A stretch of 64,000 nucleotides of DNA, from the NCBI GenBank assembly GCA_017618715.1, contig JAFZTS010000024.1, forward strand, positions 1 through 64,000. Reading direction: 5' to 3'. The position numbers were made by a program, and so were the translations under genes. This DNA is from Bacteroidales bacterium. GTDB lineage: Bacteria > Bacteroidota > Bacteroidia > Bacteroidales > UBA3663. Below the pieces are notes generated by a model that did no database searches, was not told the DNA's origin, and saw only the letters and a list, made by a program, of their open reading frames with translations. Shown in pieces: positions 17,663 to 26,352 of this stretch. Every line of letters begins with the position of its first letter. Positions within the stretch are counted from its first letter, which is position 1.

Positions 17663-19900
17663 ATGAACAAGTTTTTTTCATTATTGATTTCACTTGCTAT
17701 GTTGTGTGTTTCAGCACAGCAGGGTGTGGCACAGAATGAATCTAATGTCAATCGTCCGAAGGTAGGACTTACACTCTCAGGAGGCGGTGCCAAAGGTGTG
17801 ATTCATATCGGTGTGCTGAAGGTTATAGAGCGTGCCGGTATCCCCGTGGATATCGTGACGGGTACGTCGATGGGTGGCCTCATTGGCGGCCTCTACAGCA
17901 TGGGCTACACGCCGATGCAGATCGATTCGATTGTCAGAGCACAAGATTGGATGTTCCTGCTTTCCGACCAGGAATATTCCGATCGTCAGACACTTGATGA
18001 CCGTGAGATGCACAACACCTATTTCTTCAGTCGTGGAGTATCGTACAACTCGAAGGAAAAAGCCGCTAAAGCAGGTATGATTCGAGGAAAGAATCTGGCG
18101 ACGCTCTTCTATCGTCTGACCAATGGGTATCGAGACAGTATCGACTTCAACACGTTGCCACGTCCCTTTGCATGCGCGGCTACTGATGTCATCTCCGATA
18201 CGGAATATGATTTCCATAGCGGGCGTCTCGCCGAGGCTTTGCGTTCCACGATGGCTATACCGGCAGCTTTTGCTCCTGTGCGCAAAGGCAATATGATATT
18301 GGCCGATGGAGGCATGAAAAACAATTATCCTGCCGACCTGGCGAAGGAGATGGGTGCCGATTATATCATCGGTGTGCGTTTTCTCGGCGATGAACGCGAT
18401 CCAGACAAGGTGACAACCACCTTGGATATGGTGGGCCTGTACATAGGCATGAGCACAGGCAACAAGATAGAAGAGAATATGGCCATGACCGACCTGATGC
18501 TGATGGCCGATCCGCGTCCCTACGGTACCATTAGCTTTACGGCCGAGGCTGTTGATACGCTGATACGCCGTGGTGAGGAAGTGGCTATGGCCCATTGGGA
18601 CGAGTTGATGGAGCTAAAGAGCAAACTGGGTCTTCCCCCTGACTATCAGGTACAGCCCGTGGCTCATCAGGAGGTGGAGTCGATGGATGCTGCCACACCC
18701 GTGAAGGAGTTCCGCTTTGAGGGAATAAGCAAGTACGACGAACGCTTTATACGTAGGAAATTCAATCTGAAGAAAGCCAACAGCATCGATATCAACACAG
18801 CTGAGCTGATTGCCAGTTCGCTTCGTGGCGATTTCCTATACGATGACATTGATTACCAGCTCGACTATGAGGGACAGCAGGCGGCATTGTTCACCGCCGG
18901 GACTCGTCAGTCAGCACGTTTTCATGTGGGCGGGCGTTTCGATAACGAAGAGATGGCCGCAATCAATCTTCGAATGGATGTGCCCATGCGCTCCAAGGTG
19001 CCTTTTACCATGTCCTTCTCCATGCGTCTGGGCCGTCGTGTCAAGGCCAAGGCCGAGTTGATACACCAGTCGTTCAGTTCCACCAAAGGACGACTCTCTT
19101 ACGAATATGGTTACAATGACATCAGCCTTTATTATAGAGGTGACAAGATGGGTAATGGTACCTATAATTATCATGCCATAGATTATTCGGCTCTGGAGTT
19201 CCATTTCCACAAATTCGACTTCAGGGTGGGCGCCAAGTGGGAGTATTATCATGTCGGCGATATGCTTGCCAACGTCAATTATGATGAGGTCAAAAACCTG
19301 AACTCATTCGAAAACGAACGGAATTACAGTTATTATGCAAGAACTCGTTTCGACTCCGAAAATGACTGGTATTTCCCGACACGAGGAACATACTTCAGGG
19401 CTGGTTTTGCTTACTACACCGACAATCTGGTCACTTATAACGACCACGTAGGCTTCTCGGCCGTAGATGGTGTGTTACGCACCACCATCCCGATGGGAAG
19501 TCGTCTTGCCGTCCAGCCCAGTGTCTATGGCCGTATTCTCTTTGGCACAGATATCCATCGCGTACAAGGCAATGTGATCGGAGGTAATTACTTTGGACGT
19601 TATTTGCCGCAGCAGATGCCATATCCGGGTATCGGACATGCCGATGTGGCTGAGAATGCCTTTGTTGCTGCACAACTCATGGCTCAGCTTCAAGTCATAG
19701 ACAGGGGATATATTTTGGCTAAAATCACGGCATCCCAGCAGGATGATCACCTGAGCGATATCTTCATGTCGCATACGATGTGGGGCGGAATGATAGGAGG
19801 CGCTTATCAGACCTTGTTAGGACCAATAAGCGCCGAATTGGGTTGGAGTAATCGTACGAAAGAGTTCCAGTTATATCTCAGTCTTGGTCACACGTTCTGA
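17663..19900 (+). CDS. Patatin-like phospholipase with outer-membrane barrel (PlpD-like)
   Basis: The protein has 745 residues with a signal peptide (cleavage near VAQN). The patatin domain has the oxyanion stretch LSGGGAKG, the nucleophile elbow GTSMGG (Ser69) and the catalytic ADGGMKNNYP (Asp215), so the Ser-Asp dyad is intact. Residues about 330-400 look POTRA-like. The rest is rich in alternating aromatic strands ending in LSLGHTF, typical of a barrel. The layout matches type Vd (PlpD-like) patatin-barrel proteins. Cleavage of membrane phospholipids or a surface lipase role is inferred. It follows the DUF4838 gene after 60 bases, with no clear promoter between. Confidence 0.88.
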   Translation: MNKFFSLLISLAMLCVSAQQGVAQNESNVNRPKVGLTLSGGGAKGVIHIGVLKVIERAGIPVDIVTGTSMGGLIGGLYSMGYTPMQIDSIVRAQDWMFLLSDQEYSDRQTLDDREMHNTYFFSRGVSYNSKEKAAKAGMIRGKNLATLFYRLTNGYRDSIDFNTLPRPFACAATDVISDTEYDFHSGRLAEALRSTMAIPAAFAPVRKGNMILADGGMKNNYPADLAKEMGADYIIGVRFLGDERDPDKVTTTLDMVGLYIGMSTGNKIEENMAMTDLMLMADPRPYGTISFTAEAVDTLIRRGEEVAMAHWDELMELKSKLGLPPDYQVQPVAHQEVESMDAATPVKEFRFEGISKYDERFIRRKFNLKKANSIDINTAELIASSLRGDFLYDDIDYQLDYEGQQAALFTAGTRQSARFHVGGRFDNEEMAAINLRMDVPMRSKVPFTMSFSMRLGRRVKAKAELIHQSFSSTKGRLSYEYGYNDISLYYRGDKMGNGTYNYHAIDYSALEFHFHKFDFRVGAKWEYYHVGDMLANVNYDEVKNLNSFENERNYSYYARTRFDSENDWYFPTRGTYFRAGFAYYTDNLVTYNDHVGFSAVDGVLRTTIPMGSRLAVQPSVYGRILFGTDIHRVQGNVIGGNYFGRYLPQQMPYPGIGHADVAENAFVAAQLMAQLQVIDRGYILAKITASQQDDHLSDIFMSHTMWGGMIGGAYQTLLGPISAELGWSNRTKEFQLYLSLGHTF

Positions 19901-19923
19901 TAATGTGATAGACTTTCAGTAGG

Positions 19924-20751
19924 TCAAAACTTGTCTTTGTAATACTTCCAGCCATATTCCTTACGCATCTGCTCAAAGATCTTGATGGTCGAGATGTGGG
20001 AGAAGAGGTCGATGCAGGAACGTATCATCTTGATGTCGAAACGTGAGAAGATGTCGAAGATGGAATGATCGTTCTGAAGGATGGCCTCGCACATCTTGAG
20101 CAGACGTTTGCGCAGCATCGGATGATTGATGTAGATGAGTGCCTCGGTCTCGTCGCGCAGGCTGTAATAGAATGTCGGCAGGTCGCGGTCGGTCTTCATT
20201 TGCGGGAAGAAGTAGTTGACCCAACGGGTTCGTTTGCTGCCTGAACGTATCTCGGTCATGGCACGATGGAACGACGTGTGATCGACGTTCGGGTCGTTGC
20301 CTCCCTGCTGGATGGCCAGGAAGCGATGCAGATTGTGACGGTCGGGCCAACGGGTCAAGACGATGCCGGCAAGCATGTCGTTATCGCCTTTCCCGTACTC
20401 GACGAGGAACTTGTCGATGACCTGCTGTGCCTCGATGCAGCCCAGCATGGCAAACTCGATGAGGCTGGCGCGCAACGTACGTACGGTGAGCGGATCCAGT
20501 TCGCCGTTGGTTTTGAGCAAAGCCTCGCATCTTGGCACGTAGAAGCCTTGCATGTAGTCTTCATCCAAACTCAAGGCCATCAGACCATAATTGGTAAGCA
20601 CAGGTGTGCCCTCGGCAAGACCTTCGGTGCTCTCATGCACTGGCAAGGTCTTCGGGTTCTTCTTGTAGGCATCAAGCAATGCGACGTCGTGAGGCGTCGT
20701 CTCGAGATTCTTGTCAAGATACGTTTTGTTGATTTCCCGGATTGACTTCAT
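19924..20751 (-). CDS. Uncharacterised cytoplasmic protein
   Basis: The protein has 275 residues, without signal peptide or membrane helix. It is mostly helical by composition, with many charged residues and no catalytic motif that I recognise. Possible landmarks are LLDAYKKNPKTLP, NYFFPQMKTDRDLPTFY and the C-terminal EQMRKEYGWKYYKDKF. It starts 45 bases after the porin gene on the same strand with no terminator or promoter between, so the two are probably cotranscribed. It converges with the patatin gene, 23 bases from its stop codon. Confidence 0.7.
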   Translation of the reverse strand: MKSIREINKTYLDKNLETTPHDVALLDAYKKNPKTLPVHESTEGLAEGTPVLTNYGLMALSLDEDYMQGFYVPRCEALLKTNGELDPLTVRTLRASLIEFAMLGCIEAQQVIDKFLVEYGKGDNDMLAGIVLTRWPDRHNLHRFLAIQQGGNDPNVDHTSFHRAMTEIRSGSKRTRWVNYFFPQMKTDRDLPTFYYSLRDETEALIYINHPMLRKRLLKMCEAILQNDHSIFDIFSRFDIKMIRSCIDLFSHISTIKIFEQMRKEYGWKYYKDKF

Positions 20752-20796
20752 GTCTTCTATGTGTTAAGTGGTGTGTCTGTGACTGACTGAACTTTT

Positions 20797-21990
20797 TTAG
20801 AATCGGACACCGGTCTCTATCGAAACCTCCATCCAATTATCGTCGAATGTGCGATCGTGAACATATCCTACACGTGGCTGGAACCAGAGGTTCTTGTGAA
20901 TCTGGATGTTGGGACTGATGGAATAGATTGAACGGGTGCTTCCCCAGCTGGCATCATCCTGATACGCATCATATTTGAACCATATCTTGAGCCAATCGTT
21001 TAAGGGCATGCCGAATGTGGCGTACCAACCTTGAGCCTTTCCTGCGCCCATCCATTCACCAGTGATGGGGTTGTAGTCGCTGATCTTGTGGCCGGTGGAG
21101 TGGGCGTATTCGGCACGTGCGGTCCATTCGTTGACATCGTAGAATGCAGAAATCATATAACGATTGCGATTGACGGTGATGCCGTTGGCCTTGTGGTCGC
21201 CTGTCCAGCCATAGAGAGCAAGATAGAAGCCCTTGATTGGTTGCACTTGGAAGGTGCCCGAGATATCCTTCTTGCCGTTTGCATCACTGGTATTGATGGT
21301 TTGGCCGTTAGAAAGCATGAGTTGGTAGTGGATGAGGCGATGCTGATCCTTGCCCACTGGGAAAAGGTCACCTTGGACCTGGATGCCCTGGTCACGGCCA
21401 CCGCCATTGTCGGTGCCGATATAGTCTGACTGAGCCGCAAGTTTCTGGGTGATCAGCGCATAGGCTCCATCACGATATTCGAAGGGATTGTAGGGATTCT
21501 CGAAACCGAAGACACGAATGAACTGTCCGATCTTCACGCTGAATTCCGGGTATTTTTTCCATTCCAACCAATAGTCCTTCATGTGGAATGCAGCATTGGC
21601 GAGCTGAACTTGCACGAGGTAGTTGAAGTGCTTGAATACAGAACCGCTCACGTAGAGACGGACATTCTTTTGTTTGAAGCCATCGCCGTTATGAGCTCCT
21701 TCCTGACTGCTGTAGTAATATCCCGACATGTAATATCCGCCGACTTTGGGAGCCGTGGCAAAATCGGTTACTGTGCGTCCATATTTGAACTTCATCTCGT
21801 TGTCGGCACTACGCATGCCGCGTTCGATGGCCTGGTTGAGTGGCGTGCTGAGGAATCCCGACTCGTAGGTCTCTTCGGTGGGGAATTCGGGCTTGGAGGA
21901 AATGGCCTCGTTGGCATTTTCTGGGTTTGATTCTGCATAGCTTGCAAAAGCAAACAGAGAGGCTAATGCGATGGTTAATGCTCTTTTCAT
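20797..21990 (-). CDS. OprO/OprP-type (phosphate-selective porin family) outer-membrane porin
   Basis: The protein has 397 residues with a signal peptide (MKRALTIALASLFAFASYAES). After a short linker the protein is made of amphipathic strands with landmarks LYVSGSVFKHFNYLVQVQL, VKIGQFIRVFGFENPYNP and WFQPRVGYVHDR, and it ends in GVRF with a terminal Phe as in outer-membrane barrels. The pattern fits the porin O/P family. Phosphate or polyphosphate selectivity cannot be inferred without the lysine ladder residues. It has its own promoter and is divergent from ribD. Confidence 0.8.
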   Translation of the reverse strand: MKRALTIALASLFAFASYAESNPENANEAISSKPEFPTEETYESGFLSTPLNQAIERGMRSADNEMKFKYGRTVTDFATAPKVGGYYMSGYYYSSQEGAHNGDGFKQKNVRLYVSGSVFKHFNYLVQVQLANAAFHMKDYWLEWKKYPEFSVKIGQFIRVFGFENPYNPFEYRDGAYALITQKLAAQSDYIGTDNGGGRDQGIQVQGDLFPVGKDQHRLIHYQLMLSNGQTINTSDANGKKDISGTFQVQPIKGFYLALYGWTGDHKANGITVNRNRYMISAFYDVNEWTARAEYAHSTGHKISDYNPITGEWMGAGKAQGWYATFGMPLNDWLKIWFKYDAYQDDASWGSTRSIYSISPNIQIHKNLWFQPRVGYVHDRTFDDNWMEVSIETGVRF

Positions 21991-22064
21991 ATATGTGTAG
22001 TTTTAGGGTTTGTTCAATAGTCTTTTGTTTTAAGGGTTGAACTTTTTTTCTTAGAAATGCTTTG

Positions 22065-22095
22065 CAAATATATGTATTTTTTTGGTATTCTCAAA
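22065..22095 (-). promoter_or_regulatory. Bacteroidetes-type promoter of the porin gene
   Basis: Read on minus: TTTG (22095-22092), a 19-nt gap, then TATATTTG (22072-22065). The start codon is about 75 bases downstream, leaving a leader of roughly 65 nt. Confidence 0.75.
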
Positions 22096-22157
22096 GTTTT
22101 GACCGTGAAAAATCACTAAAAGTCGATAAATTTCTTGGGTATTCGCTAAAAATGCAT

Positions 22158-22165
22158 TATCTTTG
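22158..22165 (+). promoter_or_regulatory. Probable -7 element of the riboflavin operon promoter
   Basis: TATCTTTG lies 29 bases before the ribD ATG. A TTG-containing stretch near 22131-22137 is at about the right distance for a weak -33 element. The leader is only about 20-25 nt, which leaves no room for an FMN riboswitch. Confidence 0.7.
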
Positions 22166-22194
22166 CGCCGTATTTCAACTATTTCGATGACATT

Positions 22195-23307
22195 ATGATA
22201 ACGACCAGCGATATCGACCTGATGCGCAAGGCGATGATATTGGCCCAGAAGGGTGAGGGTTCGGTGAACCCCAATCCACTTGTGGGAGCGCTTATTGTGC
22301 GTGATGGGAAGGTGATTGCCGAGGGTTATCATGCACGTTTTGGTGACTTGCATGCCGAACGAAATGCCTTCAAGGATGCCGACCGGCGTGGAGCAGACTG
22401 CAAGGGGGCAACGATGTATGTGACCTTGGAGCCTTGTTGTCACCACGGTCATCAGCCGCCCTGCACCGATGCCATCATCGAACGTCAGATTGCTCGCGTA
22501 GTTGTCGGGCTCCGAGACCCCAATCCGCTCGTTGCGGGCAAGGGTATCGAGAAGCTTGTCAATGCAGGAATTGAGGTGGAAATAGCCGATAGTCTTGAGA
22601 AGGAATTGCGTTATCAGAATCGTGTGTTCTTGAAATATATAACCACTGGACTTCCTTGGGTGGCGATGAAATATGCCATGACACTCGACGGCAAGATTTG
22701 TACCCGCCGAGGTGACAGTAAGTGGGTATCGTGTGAGGAGTCAAGGCTGCGTGTACATTATTTGCGTCGTGAACTGACAGGCATCCTCTGTGGCATTGGT
22801 ACAGTGCTTGCCGACAATCCCACTCTTACGACCCGCATCCCAAAATATCCTGCTGCTCGTAATCCTATCCGCATCGTGGCAGATCGTCAGGCACGTTTGC
22901 CCCTTGAGAGCCATCTGGTGCGTACGGCCAAGGAGATTCCTACCATTGTGGTTTATGCTCATGGTGCCGACCTTCGCAAACTTGCTCAGCTCAATGCTGC
23001 GGGTGTCAAAACATGGTGCTGCAATTCGCCCCAGGACCTCCTTGCACGAGCAGGAAAGGAAAAGATTGATGGCATCCTGCTTGAGGGTGGAGGCACACTC
23101 AACGAAGCTTTCTTGCGGGAAGGTCTCGTGGATGAGGTTTATGCCTTCATTGCTCCAAAACTCATTGGGGGTATTGATGCTAAGACACCCGTCGAAGGTC
23201 TCGGTCTTGCGAAGATGTCCCAAGCGATGAAACTTCACGATGTACAGGTCGAAAGAATCGGCGAGGACCTGCTCGTGAGAGGATTGGTGAAGAAGGGCTC
23301 GGAATGA
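22195..23307 (+). CDS. ribD: Riboflavin biosynthesis deaminase/reductase RibD
   Basis: The protein has 370 residues in two domains. The N-terminal deaminase has the zinc ligands in HAE (His53-Ala-Glu55) and PCCHHGHQPPC (Cys81, Cys90). The C-terminal reductase (from about 150) has VAMKYAMTLDGKI, GTVLADNP and the glycine-rich LLEGGGTLNEA. It catalyses deamination and then NADPH-dependent reduction of the pyrimidine intermediate from GTP. First gene of a riboflavin operon, followed by ribE, ribBA and ribH. Its stop codon is the last three bases of the first unit of a 9-bp array. Confidence 0.95.
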   Translation: MITTSDIDLMRKAMILAQKGEGSVNPNPLVGALIVRDGKVIAEGYHARFGDLHAERNAFKDADRRGADCKGATMYVTLEPCCHHGHQPPCTDAIIERQIARVVVGLRDPNPLVAGKGIEKLVNAGIEVEIADSLEKELRYQNRVFLKYITTGLPWVAMKYAMTLDGKICTRRGDSKWVSCEESRLRVHYLRRELTGILCGIGTVLADNPTLTTRIPKYPAARNPIRIVADRQARLPLESHLVRTAKEIPTIVVYAHGADLRKLAQLNAAGVKTWCCNSPQDLLARAGKEKIDGILLEGGGTLNEAFLREGLVDEVYAFIAPKLIGGIDAKTPVEGLGLAKMSQAMKLHDVQVERIGEDLLVRGLVKKGSE

Positions 23308-23397
23308 TCGGAATTGTCGGATTGCTCAGAGTATTCAGAGTACTCAGAGTGATCGGAGTGATTGGAGAATTCCGAGAAATCAGAATATTTTGAAATG
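23299..23397 (+). repeat. 9-bp tandem array filling the ribD-ribE spacer
   Basis: There are eleven contiguous 9-base units. The first is TCGGAATGA, whose TGA is the ribD stop codon. The last is TTTGAAATG, whose ATG is the ribE start codon. Units between include TCGGAATTG, TCAGAGTAC, TCAGAGTGA, TCGGAGTGA and TCCGAGAAA, giving the consensus TCNGANNNN. Confidence 0.85.
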
Positions 23398-24030
23398 TTT
23401 ACAGGAATAATCGAAGAAGTGGGTCATGTGAAGGCCCTGCACAGAGGTGCGAAGAGCTTCACCCTTGAGGTTGAGGCGAACCTTGTTGTGCAGGATTCGA
23501 AGGTGGGTGACAGCATCGCCACCAATGGCGTTTGTCTCACAGTGACCAGCCTTGGAGATCATGACTTCTCTGCCGACGTGATGCCTGAGACGGTTGAACG
23601 CACTGCCTTGGGCCGTTTGAAGCCCGGAAGCCCTGTGAATTTGGAACGAGCCTTGTCATTGCAGTCCCGACTGGGTGGCCATATCGTTTCGGGGCATATC
23701 GATGGCACGGGTCGCATTGCGGCTCTTCGTCAGGATGATACAGCTCTTTGGCTCACGGTGGAGTGCGACCGCCAATTGCTCAGATATATCATCGAAAAGG
23801 GAAGCATCACTGTCGAGGGCGTTTCCTTAACGGTAGCTCGCGTGGATGAACGCAGTTTCTCGGTATCGCTCATCCCTCACACCCAACTCGTTACCACGCT
23901 CCATAGCCTTCGTATCGGCGACCTTGTGAACCTCGAGAATGACATCATCGCAAAATATGTCGAGAAGCTTTTGGGCAAAACCCCTGACAATACCCTCCTG
24001 GCAAAACTTAGGGATAATGGCTTTCTCTAG
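23395..24030 (+). CDS. ribE: Riboflavin synthase alpha subunit
   Basis: The protein has 211 residues from MFTGIIEEVG, the invariant N-terminus of riboflavin synthase; upstream in-frame starts lie in the 9-bp array and are rejected. Two tandem lumazine-binding halves are seen, with GDSIATNGVCLTV and GGHIVSGHIDGTG in the first and GSITVEGVSLTV in the second. It dismutates two 6,7-dimethyl-8-ribityllumazine molecules into riboflavin. No normal ribosome site precedes it, because the array runs up to the start codon, so translation may depend on coupling or an A/T-rich leader. Confidence 0.95.
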   Translation: MFTGIIEEVGHVKALHRGAKSFTLEVEANLVVQDSKVGDSIATNGVCLTVTSLGDHDFSADVMPETVERTALGRLKPGSPVNLERALSLQSRLGGHIVSGHIDGTGRIAALRQDDTALWLTVECDRQLLRYIIEKGSITVEGVSLTVARVDERSFSVSLIPHTQLVTTLHSLRIGDLVNLENDIIAKYVEKLLGKTPDNTLLAKLRDNGFL

Positions 24031-24088
24031 GCTATCTAGATGCTCTAGATTTTCTAGAGATTCTAGAAGTTCTAGATAATCCAGGCCC
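24026..24088 (+). repeat. 9-bp tandem array in the ribE-ribBA spacer
   Basis: Seven units begin with TCTAGGCTA, which contains the ribE stop codon TAG. Then come TCTAGATGC, TCTAGATTT, TCTAGAGAT, TCTAGAAGT, TCTAGATAA and a decayed TCCAGGCCC. The consensus TCTAGANNN differs from the ribD-ribE array but has the same 9-base period. The remaining 25 bases before ribBA are A-rich. Confidence 0.85.
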
Positions 24089-24113
24089 TTAAGAAAAGCA
24101 AAAAGAAAACAGA

Positions 24114-25349
24114 ATGAATCGATTCAACACTATAGAAGAGGCCATCGCTGCCATCAAGGCAGGCAAGTGTATCTTGGCCCTTGATGACCCCGATCGTGAA
24201 AATGAGGGTGACCTCATCTGTGCAGCGGAGTTTGCGACCACAGAGAACGTCAACTTCATGGCATCCGAGGCCAAGGGCCTTATCTGTATGCCCATGAGCC
24301 GCGAGATCTGCGAGAAGCTGGCCTTGCCCCAGATGTGTGCCAACAACGGCGACAATCATCTCACCGCCTTCACCATCAGCATCGACCACCGTTCCACCAC
24401 CACAGGTATTTCAGCCGTGGAGCGTGGCATCACGGCTCGTGCTACTGTGAGCGATGATGCCAAGCCTGTCGATTTTCGTCGCCCGGGTCACATGTTCCCT
24501 TTACAGGCTCGTGATGGTGGCGTGTTAGTTCGTACAGGTCACACCGAGGCTACAGTCGATCTGTGTCGTCTTGCCGGGCTCAAGGAATGTGGGCTCTGTT
24601 GCGAAATCATGCGCGAGGATGGAACCATGATGCGTACCACCGAGCTTCTGGAGTTTGCCAAGAAGCACGACCTTGTCGCCATCACTATCGCCGACCTCGT
24701 TAAATATCGCCGTCGCACCGAGAAACTCGTCGATAAGATTACCGAGGCAGAACTACCCACACGTTTTGGTACGTTCAAAGCCTGCGGATATGTCAATCGT
24801 GTGACTGGCGAGCATCATGTGGCGCTCGTCAAGGGAGACGTTACGACCGACGAGCCTGTGCTCTGTCGCGTCCATTCGGAGTGTCTCACCGGCGATGCGT
24901 TTGGCAGCTTGCGTTGCGATTGTGGCGAACAATTGGCCGAAGCTTTGCGCCGCATAGAACAGCGAGGACGTGGCGTCCTGCTATACTTGCGTCAGGAGGG
25001 ACGTGGCATCGGGTTGATCAATAAACTCAAGGCCTATCGTCTTCAGGATCAGGGTATGGACACCGTGGAGGCCAACTTGGCACTGGGTTTTGCTGCTGAC
25101 TTGCGGGAATATGGAACGGGTGCTTCCATCCTTGCCGACCTTGGCATCCATGAGCTCATACTCATGACCAACAATCCGGCCAAGATAGAGGGTCTCGACG
25201 GCTTCGGTCTAAAGATTGTCAGTCGTGAGCCCATCGAGATGACCTGTAACGAGAAGGACGAGTTCTATATGTACACCAAGTACGCCAAGATGGGACACTT
25301 GTTGCACGTCAAGGATTTGCGAAAGAAATTTAAGGACATCAAACAATAA
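24114..25349 (+). CDS. ribBA: Bifunctional DHBP synthase / GTP cyclohydrolase II RibBA
   Basis: The protein has 411 residues. The N-terminal 3,4-dihydroxy-2-butanone-4-phosphate synthase has [11 protein letters not shown] and [16 protein letters not shown] with [11 protein letters not shown]. The C-terminal GTP cyclohydrolase II (from about 215) has [19 protein letters not shown], giving the three zinc cysteines in CLTGD...CDC form, and RQEGRGIGL. The two halves start the two branches of riboflavin synthesis, from ribulose 5-phosphate and from GTP. Both active sites look intact. Confidence 0.95.
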   Translation: MNRFNTIEEAIAAIKAGKCILALDDPDRENEGDLICAAEFATTENVNFMASEAKGLICMPMSREICEKLALPQMCANNGDNHLTAFTISIDHRSTTTGISAVERGITARATVSDDAKPVDFRRPGHMFPLQARDGGVLVRTGHTEATVDLCRLAGLKECGLCCEIMREDGTMMRTTELLEFAKKHDLVAITIADLVKYRRRTEKLVDKITEAELPTRFGTFKACGYVNRVTGEHHVALVKGDVTTDEPVLCRVHSECLTGDAFGSLRCDCGEQLAEALRRIEQRGRGVLLYLRQEGRGIGLINKLKAYRLQDQGMDTVEANLALGFAADLREYGTGASILADLGIHELILMTNNPAKIEGLDGFGLKIVSREPIEMTCNEKDEFYMYTKYAKMGHLLHVKDLRKKFKDIKQ

Positions 25350-25358
25350 CGTAAGATT

Positions 25359-25820
25359 ATGAAAAGAATTGAAGGTAACTTTTCGGCTGCCGGCCAGAAG
25401 ATAGGCATCGTGGCATCGCGTTTCAATGACTTTATCGTCAATCGTCTTATCGGGGGAGCCGAAGACTGTTTTGTGCGTCATGGAGGCAACAGTGACGACC
25501 TCACGTTGACCTACGTCCCTGGAGCATTTGAGATTCCACTGGTGGCTTTGAAGATGGCCGAATCGGGCAAGTATGACGCAGTAGTCTGCCTGGGCGCAGT
25601 GATACGTGGAGCAACGCCCCATTTCGATATGGTGGCTAACGAGAGCGCCAAGGGTATTGCAGCAGCGAGCCTCAAGAGCGGTGTGCCTGTCACCAACGGG
25701 ATACTGACCACCGATAGCATTGAGCAAGCCATCGAACGTGCCGGTACCAAGGCAGGCAACAAGGGTGCCGATGCCATGCTCTCGGCCATCGAGATGATCA
25801 ACGTTGTCAAAGGTCTATAA
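25359..25820 (+). CDS. ribH: 6,7-dimethyl-8-ribityllumazine synthase
   Basis: The protein has 153 residues, the normal length. Motifs are [25 protein letters not shown] and [17 protein letters not shown], with the catalytic His in PHFDMV. It joins the RibD-branch pyrimidine with the RibBA-branch butanone phosphate, and RibE then converts the product to riboflavin. It is the last rib gene, nine bases after ribBA. Confidence 0.95.
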   Translation: MKRIEGNFSAAGQKIGIVASRFNDFIVNRLIGGAEDCFVRHGGNSDDLTLTYVPGAFEIPLVALKMAESGKYDAVVCLGAVIRGATPHFDMVANESAKGIAAASLKSGVPVTNGILTTDSIEQAIERAGTKAGNKGADAMLSAIEMINVVKGL

Positions 25821-25853
25821 TAATACTGATTGGACATTAATCAAACGAGAAGG

Positions 25854-26318
25854 ATGGAAGAAAGAAGTCACATTGGAGCCTCCAGCGTCCAGTTTGTCAA
25901 CGACCTTATCAAGGATGTGTGCCTCAATGGCAAGTCGCTGTCGAAGTTTCGCAGCGAGGTGAACAAGTTTTTCCCTGGGAATGACGATGTCTTTGGCCAA
26001 ATCGAGGAGTTTGTCGATGCTGTGAAATCGGTGAAAAGTGGAGAAAAGGAGGTCGATGCCTCCTTCCTCGAATTGCGTACCTTGGCTCAGCATATCTACT
26101 TGACGAGCGACACGGTGAATGCAGTGGTTGAGCCACTCCGTTCGATGGTGAAGAAGCCTGAGCCCGTCGTCATCAAGCAGGGTACAACAAGTATAACGAC
26201 CCAAAAGGCGCCGGCTCCTGCGCCAGTCAAGAAGGGAAACAGCAAAAAGACCCTATATATTGTCCTTTTCATTATCATCGTATTGGTATTGTTGATTCTT
26301 TACTTCAATTCGAAATAA
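25854..26318 (+). CDS. C-terminally anchored membrane protein, unknown function
   Basis: The protein has 154 residues from MEERSHIG, chosen because AGAAGG lies directly upstream; a TTG 24 bases earlier is the alternative. Residues 1-105 are charged and helical, then come a Pro/Ala/Lys linker (QKAPAPAPVKKG) and one C-terminal membrane helix (about 134-150) ending in YFNSK. The soluble domain should therefore face the cytoplasm. No known domain is recognised. It follows ribH after 33 bases and may be read through from the rib operon. Confidence 0.75.
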   Translation: MEERSHIGASSVQFVNDLIKDVCLNGKSLSKFRSEVNKFFPGNDDVFGQIEEFVDAVKSVKSGEKEVDASFLELRTLAQHIYLTSDTVNAVVEPLRSMVKKPEPVVIKQGTTSITTQKAPAPAPVKKGNSKKTLYIVLFIIIVLVLLILYFNSK

Positions 26319-26352
26319 GGAGGAGCCACGAAGATTTATAAATTGAAGCATC

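Noticed and set aside
23362..23394. Upstream start for ribE (MENSEKSEYFE...)
   Set aside because: These residues are encoded by the 9-bp array; MFTGIIEEVG is the conserved start of riboflavin synthase.
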